Of a stretch of DNA of 64,000 bases, positions 33,198 through 41,761 are shown in pieces. The DNA is from Woeseia sp. (GTDB taxonomy: Bacteria > Pseudomonadota > Gammaproteobacteria > Steroidobacterales > Woeseiaceae): the NCBI GenBank assembly GCA_021773015.1, contig JAJFKW010000001.1, positions 496,001 to 560,000 of the forward strand. Reading direction: 5' to 3'. Each line of letters opens with the position of its first letter. Within the stretch, counting starts at the first letter, position 1. A program made the position numbers and the translations under genes. The notes under the pieces are model-generated. The model ran no database searches and was not told the DNA's origin. It saw only the letters and a program-made list of their open reading frames with translations.

Positions 33198-33870
33198 ATA
33201 TCCGAAAAATCTGGCTCGAAACCTTATGGTTGTGATCGCCGCCAGCAGCCTCAGCGCGTGCATTACTTCGCGTGTCGAAGATGTTCGAGAGTCGTCAACC
33301 GGAATTGCTGAAGGCGAAGGTGTCGTGATCATGGCCAAGAGCTACCACTTGGGCAATGAAACCGAAGCCAAATTCATAAAGTGTGTTGGCTCGGCGGTCG
33401 GACGCGGCTCTAGCGGCCTGCGCGTAGTCCCGAATACTGAATTTGTCGATGCACTGTTCCCTTGGTTTGAACCGCGCACCGCACCGTCCGAAACCAAAGG
33501 GCTCCCGACTTTGATGCAGCATAAGGGCGTGCCCGAAATGATTCGAGACAAAGGCGTTCGCTACATTATCTGGCTTGACGGCGATACTGACCGGGTGGCA
33601 GGTGGCGGCAGCATGTCTTGCGCTGCCGGTCCGGGCGGCGGCGGCTGCTTCGGCTTCGCATGGTGGCAAAATGATGCCAAGTATGAAGCGTCGGTATGGG
33701 ACCTCGATGGGCTAGAAGATGTGGGCACGGTTAGCGCTGATGTCAGCGGAACGTCATTTATGCCGGCGATTGTTGTACCCATTCCACTGATCGCAAGAAC
33801 GCAGACAAAAGCCTGTAAGGGACTTGCCGATCAGCTGAAGCTATTTATCGTAGATGATGAGGCAGTCTAG
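33181..33870 (+). CDS. Unknown lipoprotein (229 aa), overlapping its upstream neighbour
   Basis: Not recognised. The signal peptide ends in ASSLSAC, with the lipidated Cys at 27. Then comes a domain with GEGVVIMAKSYH, FIKCVGSAVGRGS and RVVPNTEFVDALFPWFEPR. A later stretch has VRYIIWLDGDTDRV, and a Gly/Cys-rich segment (MSCAAGPGGGGCFGFAWW). The two Cys of that segment may form a disulfide in the periplasm. It begins inside the upstream lipoprotein gene (17-bp overlap), which argues for joint function. It is convergent with the NlpC/P60 gene, 36 bp apart. Confidence 0.8.
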   Translation: MIQATRYPKNLARNLMVVIAASSLSACITSRVEDVRESSTGIAEGEGVVIMAKSYHLGNETEAKFIKCVGSAVGRGSSGLRVVPNTEFVDALFPWFEPRTAPSETKGLPTLMQHKGVPEMIRDKGVRYIIWLDGDTDRVAGGGSMSCAAGPGGGGCFGFAWWQNDAKYEASVWDLDGLEDVGTVSADVSGTSFMPAIVVPIPLIARTQTKACKGLADQLKLFIVDDEAV

Positions 33871-33906
33871 CCAAGCCGCATACGACGAACCAGGCTACGC
33901 CATCGG

Positions 33907-34422
33907 TTAAGGTCGGCCACCGCGCAATAATGCCTGGCGATAGAATGGTGTTTGTAAGTTCGCCGTGGTAACTCGTCGCCCGCTGGATGGCGCGTGTACA
34001 AAACGGCCATTCCCAAGATACACGCCAACATGAGCAATCTTGCTTTCAATCCGGAAAAACAGAACGTCACCCGTTTGCAATTTATCCACTGTTACAGGCG
34101 TTAATTGCTGCCATAACTGACCCGTGGTTCGCGGCATTTCTTTGCCGAGCGCAGAATACGCGTAATGCACCAAGCCACTGCAGTCGAACCCGCGTTTGTC
34201 TTTGCCACCATATTTGTACCGCACACCAACCTGCTGCTTCGCAATCAAGGCGGCCTTGTCACCGATCGATGGTGCCGGCTGACTTGGTGGCAGTCTAACG
34301 ACTGCCGGTTTTTGCGAATTCACTGGGTTTTGACCGGGCGAGCTCGCGCAGCCAACAAAAGCGATAGAAATTACGATAATCGACGCAATGCCAAGCAGTT
34401 TTGTGGTTGCCTGATATACCAT
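33907..34422 (-). CDS. NlpC/P60 cell-wall hydrolase lipoprotein
   Basis: Periplasmic endopeptidase of the NlpC/P60 family, which cleaves D-Glu-meso-DAP bonds in peptidoglycan. The lipobox is FVGC. The catalytic centre is visible: Cys in RGFDCSGLVHYAY, His in KIAHVGVYLGNGRF, and a second His in VHAPSSG. PRTTGQLW and LQTGDVLFF are standard. I use the ATG at 34422 (171 aa); a GTG at 34443 would add seven residues ahead of the signal peptide. Length fits Spr/MepS-like proteins. It is divergent from the HExxH lipoprotein. Confidence 0.92.
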   Translation of the reverse strand: MVYQATTKLLGIASIIVISIAFVGCASSPGQNPVNSQKPAVVRLPPSQPAPSIGDKAALIAKQQVGVRYKYGGKDKRGFDCSGLVHYAYSALGKEMPRTTGQLWQQLTPVTVDKLQTGDVLFFRIESKIAHVGVYLGNGRFVHAPSSGRRVTTANLQTPFYRQALLRGGRP

Positions 34423-34484
34423 AGGCGCGCTCGCACTCGTCACTGAAGGTCACGCAAATCTACCAGATATCGATCCAACACCCT

Positions 34485-35822
34485 ATGAACTGTCTCTCAG
34501 CTCCTGCATCGCGCAACGGCCAGAGATCGACGGTTAGCGGACATACCTTCAGTGCTCGATTCAGCGTATCAAGCTTGCTTCTCGCCTTGATTCTGCTCAT
34601 TGGTTGCGGCGCACCAGCTTCTGAAACGCCGGCGTCCAAGGCAAAATTAGCGTTGCGCTACGTCGTCGACATCGTCGCCCGACCTGAGCCCTCATCCAAT
34701 ACTGTCGAAATGAGCTTAAGCGTTCAACAATCCAAACACTTGTTACGCGAGCTACGCATGGACGCAGACGTGTCAAGATTTAGCGGCTTCGCCGGCGACG
34801 GCGACTTGACCATCGAGAATGACCGCGTGGTGTGGCAACCCCCTGAGGGTGGCGGCACTCTTTCCTGGCAAGTTTCTCTATCTCAAGTACGTTCCAATGG
34901 CGGTTTCGATGCCCGCATGACGGACGACTGGGCGTTGTTTCGTGCGTCGGACATATTTCCCCCTGCGGCGACAAGAACACTCAGCGGTGCATATAGTAAA
35001 ACCACGATTGAATTTGAACTGCCTGCAAACTGGACGTCGACAACACAGTACGCGGGCACCAAACACCGCTACGAAATCAACAATCCGAAGCGTCGATTTG
35101 ACCGCCCCACCGGCTGGATTCTCCTGGGCCGGTCGGGAATTCGAACCGAGAACATAGCCGGCATAAGAGTTAAGGTTGCTGGCCCAATCGGCCATGACGT
35201 GCGCAGGCTGGATATGCTGGCAATGCTCAATTGGGCCCTACCCGACGTTAGAAAATTGTTACCTGAATTCCCGGATCGGCTCACCGTATTTAGCGCTGGC
35301 GATCCGATGTGGCGAGGCGGTTTGTCGGCGCCAACCTCGATTTACATTCATAGCGACCGCCCTTTGATCAGCGAAAATGGCACGAGCACATTGATACACG
35401 AATTGATGCATGTTGGCATGCGGCTGAGCGCAGAAAATGGTGCGGACTGGATAGTCGAAGGACTCGCCGAATACTATGCACTGGAAATACTTAAGCGAAG
35501 TGGAACCATTAGCGAGAAACGTTTTACGAGGGCGATGCAGAAGCTCAAAGTATGGTCGGCGCGTGCCCAATCGATTTGCAGCGAACGTTCGTCGGGCGCA
35601 ACAACCGCCAAATCCACGGTAATTTTGCAAGACTTGGACCAGGAGATCCGCAAGAATAGTGGTAACAAGAAAAACCTGGATGACGTGCTTTACGCTATCT
35701 TGTATCTCGATAAGAAAATATCCGTCGCCGAATTCCTGGAAAAGGCAGAGCAAATTTTACAGCGACCGTCAGCTGTGTTGCGTCAGACGCTTGAATCGGA
35801 TTGCGGCGAACTACTGATCTAA
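34485..35822 (+). CDS. Lipoprotein with HExxH zinc-protease motif (445 aa)
   Basis: Predicted lipoprotein (signal ends LILLIGC, C41) with an N-terminal beta domain and a zinc-binding HELMH (305-309). A possible third ligand is E325 in DWIVEGLAEYYALE. This is the gluzincin pattern, and the layout (beta domain, then HExxH with W-x-x-E-G-x-A-E) recalls M61 glycyl aminopeptidases, but I do not see the full M61 signature. The C-terminal third is helical. It starts a run of same-strand genes; the AAA ATPase gene follows after 16 bp, so they are probably co-transcribed. Substrate is unknown. Confidence 0.82.
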   Translation: MNCLSAPASRNGQRSTVSGHTFSARFSVSSLLLALILLIGCGAPASETPASKAKLALRYVVDIVARPEPSSNTVEMSLSVQQSKHLLRELRMDADVSRFSGFAGDGDLTIENDRVVWQPPEGGGTLSWQVSLSQVRSNGGFDARMTDDWALFRASDIFPPAATRTLSGAYSKTTIEFELPANWTSTTQYAGTKHRYEINNPKRRFDRPTGWILLGRSGIRTENIAGIRVKVAGPIGHDVRRLDMLAMLNWALPDVRKLLPEFPDRLTVFSAGDPMWRGGLSAPTSIYIHSDRPLISENGTSTLIHELMHVGMRLSAENGADWIVEGLAEYYALEILKRSGTISEKRFTRAMQKLKVWSARAQSICSERSSGATTAKSTVILQDLDQEIRKNSGNKKNLDDVLYAILYLDKKISVAEFLEKAEQILQRPSAVLRQTLESDCGELLI

Positions 35823-35838
35823 AGCCGACAGCAAAGAA

Positions 35839-37329
35839 ATGGATAGACAAAAAGACTTGCGACTAATTCTGCAATCGAAAACGCCAATTGTGGTTATCGA
35901 GACGCGCGACGAATCCCGTGTGATTGACATGTTCAAAAACAATTCGTTTTCGAACCTGGGAGAGGAATATCTGCCGCTGTTTCGTTGGACTATCACTGAC
36001 GGACTGCAGCGGCTCGATATCGATTTGGAGCCGCAACTGCACAACTCTCAACCCGACGACGTACTCAAGCACATTCGTGCAGTCAGTAAATCTGGCATTT
36101 ATGTGTTGCTCGATTTTCATCCGTACCTTGAAGACCCAGTTAACGTTCGTTTACTAAAAGATATTTGTATTAGATTCAATGAGACGGCGCGCCATATCGT
36201 GTTGATCAGCCACCAACTGAAATTGCCGCAAGAATTGGAGAGTTTCAGTGCGAAATTTGACATTGCTTTGCCAACTGACGAGGAACGCCAATCGATAGTC
36301 AAACGGGTGGCGGCAGAATGGTCCAATCAAAATCCGGGGTCGAAGATCGACATTGACCCGAAAGCGTACCAGCTTCTGATCAAAAACCTTGCGGGGCTCA
36401 CTGCTCGGGATACCGAAAAGTTGGCACGCAATGCAATTTTCCACGACGGCGCAATCACGAAAAGTGATTTGCCGGCGGTCATGCAAGCAAAGTACGACCT
36501 TCTCAATCGCGGCGGGATTTTGCATTTTGAATACGATACGGTGCAATTTGCTGACGTCGGCGGCCTCGAAAACCTCAAACGCTGGCTTCAACAGCGAAAA
36601 GTTGCGTTTGGTCAACAACAGTCAGTTACACAGCTTGATACACCGAAGGGAATACTCTTAATTGGCATTCAAGGATGCGGTAAAAGCCTAGCTGCAAAAG
36701 CGACAGCGGGCATACTTGGAACACCAATCCTCCGTTTGGATTTTGCGGCGCTATACAACAAATACCATGGCGAGACGGAGCGAAACTTGCGCGACTCCCT
36801 CAAAACCGCAGACATTATGGCGCCCTGTGTACTTTGGATTGACGAGATTGAAAAGGGAATTGCAGGCCGCGGCAGCGATACTGGAACCTCACAAAGAGTG
36901 CTCGGCACATTCCTGACTTGGATGGCAGAGAAGAAAAACGCCTTGTTTGTCGTTGCCACCGCGAACGACATCAGCTCACTGCCACCCGAACTCGTTCGCA
37001 AGGGACGATTTGATGAGATATTTTTTGTTGATCTTCCGAGCGGAACAATCCGCAGAACAATACTCAAGATTCATTTGGAATTGCGGGATCAAGACAGCAA
37101 TATCATGAATCTCGATCAAGTTGCGATCGCCACCCGTGGCTTTTCAGGTGCCGAAATTGAGCAAGTTGTCGTTTCAGCGCTATACGCCGCACACGCTCAT
37201 GGCAACCCGCTGTCGACCAAGGATCTGCTCGCTGAAGCCGCAAGAACAAAGCCTTTGTCAGTAGTCATGGACGAGAAAGTTGGCGCACTGCGCCAGTGGG
37301 CAAGCGGGCGAACGGTTTCAGCCGACTAA
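35839..37329 (+). CDS. AAA ATPase of the Ycf46-like family
   Basis: AAA protein of 496 residues with a long N-terminal domain (about 1-230) and one C-terminal ATPase module. Walker A is GIQGCGKS (276-283), with the unusual GxQGxGKS form found in Ycf46 proteins. Walker B is [10 protein letters not shown] (D335, E336). [21 protein letters not shown] carries the Arg finger. The N-terminal part has [12 protein letters not shown] and VLLDFHPYL, also Ycf46-like. Cyanobacterial and plastid Ycf46 is linked to CO2 use, but its bacterial role is unclear. It follows the HExxH gene by 16 bp and precedes the FHA gene. Confidence 0.88.
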   Translation: MDRQKDLRLILQSKTPIVVIETRDESRVIDMFKNNSFSNLGEEYLPLFRWTITDGLQRLDIDLEPQLHNSQPDDVLKHIRAVSKSGIYVLLDFHPYLEDPVNVRLLKDICIRFNETARHIVLISHQLKLPQELESFSAKFDIALPTDEERQSIVKRVAAEWSNQNPGSKIDIDPKAYQLLIKNLAGLTARDTEKLARNAIFHDGAITKSDLPAVMQAKYDLLNRGGILHFEYDTVQFADVGGLENLKRWLQQRKVAFGQQQSVTQLDTPKGILLIGIQGCGKSLAAKATAGILGTPILRLDFAALYNKYHGETERNLRDSLKTADIMAPCVLWIDEIEKGIAGRGSDTGTSQRVLGTFLTWMAEKKNALFVVATANDISSLPPELVRKGRFDEIFFVDLPSGTIRRTILKIHLELRDQDSNIMNLDQVAIATRGFSGAEIEQVVVSALYAAHAHGNPLSTKDLLAEAARTKPLSVVMDEKVGALRQWASGRTVSAD

Positions 37330-37435
37330 CGTCGGTCAGCCATTTAACCTAATGCCCAAATTACTTCCCGACAATTCGGTTACGATACGCCCGCTTATTG
37401 ATGATCGTTATACAGCCTCATGCTAATATTTACGT

Positions 37436-39199
37436 ATGAGCAGGGACAACAAAAACAACAACAAATTGGCCGCTAATCCGGATGACGACCCCACATCCGA
37501 GCTTGAATCGCTAGCGACGGACGACTTCGAGGATTTAAATTCTGACGAGGACACTTTTGACTTCGACAGACCAGATCAGTTTGGCGAAGCCTCAGGCAAG
37601 TCGATTGCGGCACTTAAATCGGATATCAAGTCGCGCAACGAAAGCATCAATCGCTTGCAGTTCGACATCGAACAATTGCGTGCTCGCTGGTCGGGGTTAG
37701 AAAAGGAAATTCACGCCAGAGAAGACATAACCGCCAGGCTTAGCAGTCAACTTAAAGACACCCAGTCGAAATTATCACGGACTGAGAAGTTGCTAAGCGA
37801 AAAAGACCTCGAAATCGATGCGGCGCGGAGCAGTATTCGAGACAAAACCAGTTTGCTACAGTCAGTTGAGTCGGAAGCGAAAAATGTTTCCGAAACTGTC
37901 AAAACTGGCCAATCGTTAATCGAAGACTTGCAGTCGAGAGTCTCAGAACAGAAAGCAAAAATTCGCAATGCGAAAAAGAATGAATCTGAAGAAGCCACGC
38001 GGCGCAAAAACGCTGAGGAGGCGCTAGACAACAAAACGTCGGAGCTATCTGTTCTACACGAAAAAGTCCAGCAAGTGTCGGACGATGAAAAGTCTTCAGC
38101 GAAAAAGATTACAGAACTCGAACAGCAACTCAGCGATACGCGCGCAGAGTTAGAGTCGTCGAACAAAACGGTCTTTGCCCTTCGGGAGTCGCAAGATGCC
38201 GAGGCCCTTGGTACGCGTGTAGCAGATGATGCCTTACGAATAAGTCATGAGGGCATCATCACAAGTAACACACAGGAAATTGGCGAGCTGAGAAATCAAA
38301 TATCCCGAACGGAGGGATATGCGGACAGTCTTCGGGCTAAATTGGTTTCACTCTCCGAGCATACTGAAACAGCTGACAAAGATCGGCAGTTTATCCAGTC
38401 GGCACTAACAGACGCGACATCTCAAATTGCGGAACTCAAAGAACAGCTAGAAAACGAAAAACTCATCTCCGCGGACTTGCAAAAGCAATACTCAAACTTA
38501 GACGCCAATTTCGCAGACGAACTTAACAAAGTGCGCTTCGAATTAACCACTGCACAACAGACTCTAACCGGTCAGGAATCACTCAATGAGCAGCTTGCTT
38601 CTGACCTGATTGACAATCAGAGTTTTCGCCAAGCACTTGAGTCACAGCTCGAGTCCAATTCGGATGAGCACGAAACGATCATTCGAGACTTGCGGCGCAA
38701 ACTGAAAAAACTAGAGCTCAAAAACGACGATGTCGAGCGCAAACTCGAAAACAAGGACAACGCTATTGCCGCGTTGCTTGGTGAACTCGCGAGCCGTAGT
38801 CACACGATCGAATCAATTGGCGAGATCGAGAACGTAATTCATGAAATCGATGGCAGAATGTCTGACAAGATCGACGAGAAGGGCGGCGTCGAGAAGGATC
38901 GTACCGCTCGTCTATTGATAGGCAATGTCGATGGTCAGGAATTGCGCTTTCCATTGTTCAAAGATCGACTCACGATTGGCCGCACAATTCACAATGACAT
39001 TCAACTAAAGGCGCAGTACATCAGCCGCAGGCATGCGTTAATCGTCACCGAGGCGGACCTAACCAAAATCGTCGATTGGGGCAGCAAGAATGGCGTATAC
39101 GTCAACGATTCCAGAATCGTGGAGCAGGTTCTAAAGAATGGCGACATCGTAGCCATTGGCACTGCTGAATTTCGCTATGAGGAGCGCTCAAAGCGCTAA
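37436..39199 (+). CDS. Long coiled-coil protein with C-terminal FHA domain
   Basis: 587 residues. The N terminus is acidic and disordered-looking (DEDTFDFDRPDQFGEAS). Residues about 52-475 are almost entirely heptad-like coiled coil rich in Glu, Lys, Gln and Ser. The FHA domain is at about 490-585: GRTIHNDIQL, then YISRRHALIV and WGSKNGVYVNDSRI, with the conserved Arg, Ser-Arg-Arg-His and Asn for phospho-threonine binding. No signal peptide or TM helix. The layout suggests a cytosolic scaffold that reads a phospho-Thr mark. No Thr kinase is adjacent; the SrkA-type kinase lies 5 kb upstream. Function unknown. Confidence 0.85.
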   Translation: MSRDNKNNNKLAANPDDDPTSELESLATDDFEDLNSDEDTFDFDRPDQFGEASGKSIAALKSDIKSRNESINRLQFDIEQLRARWSGLEKEIHAREDITARLSSQLKDTQSKLSRTEKLLSEKDLEIDAARSSIRDKTSLLQSVESEAKNVSETVKTGQSLIEDLQSRVSEQKAKIRNAKKNESEEATRRKNAEEALDNKTSELSVLHEKVQQVSDDEKSSAKKITELEQQLSDTRAELESSNKTVFALRESQDAEALGTRVADDALRISHEGIITSNTQEIGELRNQISRTEGYADSLRAKLVSLSEHTETADKDRQFIQSALTDATSQIAELKEQLENEKLISADLQKQYSNLDANFADELNKVRFELTTAQQTLTGQESLNEQLASDLIDNQSFRQALESQLESNSDEHETIIRDLRRKLKKLELKNDDVERKLENKDNAIAALLGELASRSHTIESIGEIENVIHEIDGRMSDKIDEKGGVEKDRTARLLIGNVDGQELRFPLFKDRLTIGRTIHNDIQLKAQYISRRHALIVTEADLTKIVDWGSKNGVYVNDSRIVEQVLKNGDIVAIGTAEFRYEERSKR

Positions 39200-39338
39200 G
39201 CCAGCAAGAAATTAAGGCCGCGTCTAGCGAATCGTGAGCGGCATCACGGACACACCGCATTGCATCGGCTAACCTGCAATTCTTCCAAGGAGTGGTAAGC
39301 GGCGAGCAACGGCATCGCCTCAGGCGGTGTTGAAGCAA

Positions 39339-39635
39339 ATGGAATTGAGTGCAACGCAAGAATTGTCACGCAACGCGAGCAGCATAACGTCACGTAAGAT
39401 CTGGCTACCGCGATTCGTCTACGATTGCCTACCTTATTTTTATCTTGCCTCCGGCTTTGCCGCGTTTTTTGCGACGCTCTATATTAGCGACTGGTTTTGG
39501 GTTCTTCCTCACTATTTGCTGTTCTCAGCAGCATGCTTGCACCTCGGCTTCGCCGTATACCGTCGCAGACACCGCAAGATTGGCTCTGATGACGCGCTTG
39601 GCGACCTCACGCAAGGAAATACTGAAATCCGCTAG
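39339..39635 (+). CDS. Small membrane protein, two TM helices (98 aa)
   Basis: Not characterised. I use the ATG at 39339; a GTG at 39327 adds four residues. A charged, Ser-rich N terminus leads to KIWLPRFVYDCLPYFYLASG and a hydrophobic pair of helices (about 30-55 and 62-80). Then a basic segment YRRRHRK follows, a positive-inside pattern. Composition and length look like a genuine small inner-membrane protein. It follows the FHA gene and is in line with the same run of genes. Confidence 0.65.
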   Translation: MELSATQELSRNASSITSRKIWLPRFVYDCLPYFYLASGFAAFFATLYISDWFWVLPHYLLFSAACLHLGFAVYRRRHRKIGSDDALGDLTQGNTEIR

Positions 39636-39738
39636 TCCGCTGATTTGACCGCCCATTCGTCAAGATAATCGAGCCGCCTATTGACCTCGCAGCCGCGTTA
39701 GTCAAGGATCACTTTTCAGCAGTCAACCGAGCAAATCG

Positions 39739-40077
39739 TTGTCAGATTCATCAAAGACTCTTCTAAAACAGCTCCGTCGCGAGGCATTGACGTTGTCAAT
39801 CTTGCTTTTCGTCGGCCTATTCGTTTTGCCTGCATGTGTGTATTGGGTAGGATTTCAAGTATTCGGCGACTATGCTGGGCACGGATTTAGCAGTTTCTAC
39901 GGTGAACTACACAGTCGATTTCGATCGACTGACCCAGCAACGCTTTATTTGATATTTTCGCCGTACATTGTGTGGCAATTGATCCGGGCCAGCTTTTTTG
40001 CGTTCCGGAAAATGGCCCGGCCGGCCAACGATGTAAGGGGTAATGCGACCGCCGCCGCCAAAAATTCGAAAATGTGA
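39739..40077 (+). CDS. Small membrane protein, TTG start (112 aa)
   Basis: Not characterised. The likely start is TTG at 39739. LLKQLRREALTLSILLFVG opens a first TM helix (about 17-40) with PACVYWVGFQVFGDYAG after it. A second hydrophobic segment is LYLIFSPYIVWQLIRASFF. A soluble Ala/Asn-rich C terminus ends it. Basic residues before TM1 suggest an N-in topology. It follows the other small membrane gene by 103 bp and may work with it. It has no motif I can name. Confidence 0.65.
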   Translation: MSDSSKTLLKQLRREALTLSILLFVGLFVLPACVYWVGFQVFGDYAGHGFSSFYGELHSRFRSTDPATLYLIFSPYIVWQLIRASFFAFRKMARPANDVRGNATAAAKNSKM

Positions 40078-40219
40078 TGTTCGTCACAGTTCCGACCCGA
40101 CCTACGTGCCATACATGGTCATTTCATGGACGTTATGTCAACATTCATGCATGATCGCACCCAACCCTAATATCATTCTCTAACATACTGATATCGAAAC
40201 AAATAAGCTTGGTTTTAAA

Positions 40220-40603
40220 ATGAAGCAACTATTTACATGGCTGGCGCAGAAGCTAAACCCCAACAAGTCTGGGGATGGCGCCGAACTTCGCCGCAGCGGC
40301 GTAAGAATTTCCCCGGGTAAACCGACCAACGAAGCTTCGACTGCCACAGCTAAATTGCGCGAGAAGAAAAAACCAGATGTCGTCGAGTTTGACACCAATG
40401 CGAACGGCAGTATCGAGGACGGTGGTCCCGGGAAAAATGTACTAATACGAAATCGCTACGTTCGTGAAGATTCGGGTACGCACGACAACCTGAAAATTCT
40501 CGACGAGTCGGTTTTTGAATCAGACGAAGAGGTCGGATTCGATCCCTACAACACGGGCCAATTCGACCGCTCCAAATCATGGGCTAAGCGCAGCCGAAAG
40601 TAA
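40220..40603 (+). CDS. Short charged protein (127 aa)
   Basis: Not characterised. MKQLFTWLAQKLNPNKSGDG opens with a short amphipathic segment. After a basic linker comes an acidic region (VVEFDTNANGSIEDGGPG), then NVLIRNRYVREDSGTHDNLK, ILDESVFESDEEVGFDPYNT and a basic end RSKSWAKRSRK. The C-terminal half looks conserved-type and folded; the N-terminal half looks disordered. No signal peptide or TM helix. It is flanked by the membrane proteins and the DUF1232 gene on the same strand. The ATG at 40220 is used. Confidence 0.65.
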   Translation: MKQLFTWLAQKLNPNKSGDGAELRRSGVRISPGKPTNEASTATAKLREKKKPDVVEFDTNANGSIEDGGPGKNVLIRNRYVREDSGTHDNLKILDESVFESDEEVGFDPYNTGQFDRSKSWAKRSRK

Positions 40604-40728
40604 CGATCTGGCAGTCACTGCCGCGCGCGTATCGGTAGATCCGTAACCGACGCCAATCCAAAATCTCAAATTGACCGCACATGGCTGCGCCGGTAGGCTG
40701 CTGTCGTTTCAAATTATGGATTCGCTGA

Positions 40729-41256
40729 ATGGCTATGCACATTGCTTTTGAACTTGAAGATGAAGATTTGAAGCACTTCAGATTAATCATGCTTCAGGCC
40801 AGAAAAGCAGCTGCCAATGCAGCTCCAGGGGCGATTGTCGCCGGGGCTGAACGCTTGCTCGAGCACGTCGGCAGCCGTCGCGTGCCTGCATTCGTACAAG
40901 ACCGCCTGAAGCAGCTGCGCATCATGATAAGAATGCTAAGCGACCTAGAATGGCGACTACCCGAAGACGATGCCGCACGCGTGCTAAACGCATTAGCCTA
41001 TTTTTGTGAACCCGAAGACTTGATACCCGACGATATTCCGGGCCTAGGCTTTCTGGATGACGCGATTATGATTGAGTTGGTCGCCAGCGAACTAAAACAC
41101 GAACTCCAGGCATATCAAGATTTTTGCGAGTTTCGCGAAAAGCAGCCGGCTAAAAGCAGCGTCAAAGCGCGCTCAACCCACGCAACGCGTGATGCTTGGT
41201 TGCAAAGTCGCCGCGACGAATTGCAGATTCGCATGCGCCATCGGCGGAAACGTTAG
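40729..41256 (+). CDS. YkvA/DUF1232-family protein
   Basis: The diagnostic DUF1232 stretch is CEPEDLIPDDIPGLGFLDDA, followed by IMIELVASELKHEL. The family is found in many bacteria with unknown role. The N-terminal 90 residues are helical, with KHFRLIMLQARKAA and VQDRLKQLRIMIRMLSDLEW. The C terminus is basic (RHRRKR). Most YkvA proteins are short and membrane-associated; this one has no clear TM helix. It is the last plus-strand gene of the run that began at 34485. Confidence 0.8.
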   Translation: MAMHIAFELEDEDLKHFRLIMLQARKAAANAAPGAIVAGAERLLEHVGSRRVPAFVQDRLKQLRIMIRMLSDLEWRLPEDDAARVLNALAYFCEPEDLIPDDIPGLGFLDDAIMIELVASELKHELQAYQDFCEFREKQPAKSSVKARSTHATRDAWLQSRRDELQIRMRHRRKR

Positions 41257-41291
41257 TTTATTATTTAACATAATCCCGGCGCTATCCGCGA

Positions 41292-41588
41292 CTAAATTGG
41301 CTCCGACAATACGAAAAAGCTGCCGATGAGCAACATAGCCATCCACAAAACACCTTGCAGTAGCCAACGTTTCTGGTGCTCTATTAGCGCAGCATAGAAA
41401 CTCACAGCGCTAATCAATGTCAGAACGAAGAATGCAAGCGAATAAACAATCAGTGGTCGAAACTCAGTATCGAGCCTTGGATAGTCGGCACCGAGCATCA
41501 GGAAGACCACCAAGACGCCCGCCAGGCTTACGGTAATAGACACCAAGGTACCCAGTAATATGCCGGCAATTACAGCCATAGGGCGCAT
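41292..41588 (-). CDS. Small three-helix membrane protein (98 aa)
   Basis: Not characterised. I use the ATG at 41588 (MRPMAVIAGILLGTLVSITV), because the longer open frame to 41741 has an unlikely leader and would overlap the upstream region of prc. Three hydrophobic segments: about 4-32, 46-66 and 74-94. Basic residues occur between the second and third (EHQKRW). No motif recognised. It is convergent with the DUF1232 gene and divergent from prc. Confidence 0.65.
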   Translation of the reverse strand: MRPMAVIAGILLGTLVSITVSLAGVLVVFLMLGADYPRLDTEFRPLIVYSLAFFVLTLISAVSFYAALIEHQKRWLLQGVLWMAMLLIGSFFVLSEPI

Positions 41589-41761
41589 AGCTAAGGGCCT
41601 CAGACCTGGTTGGCAGAACGGAAAATTATGACGATTGCGCCCTTGATTGCAGCATGCAAGCGAACTAGCCTTAGGCTGGCGACGATATGCCAACGGTTGG
41701 CCCAGTAATGACCAACCAGCTTGCCGCGAATACTCGACCATTTCCAGTAACGGAGAACATT

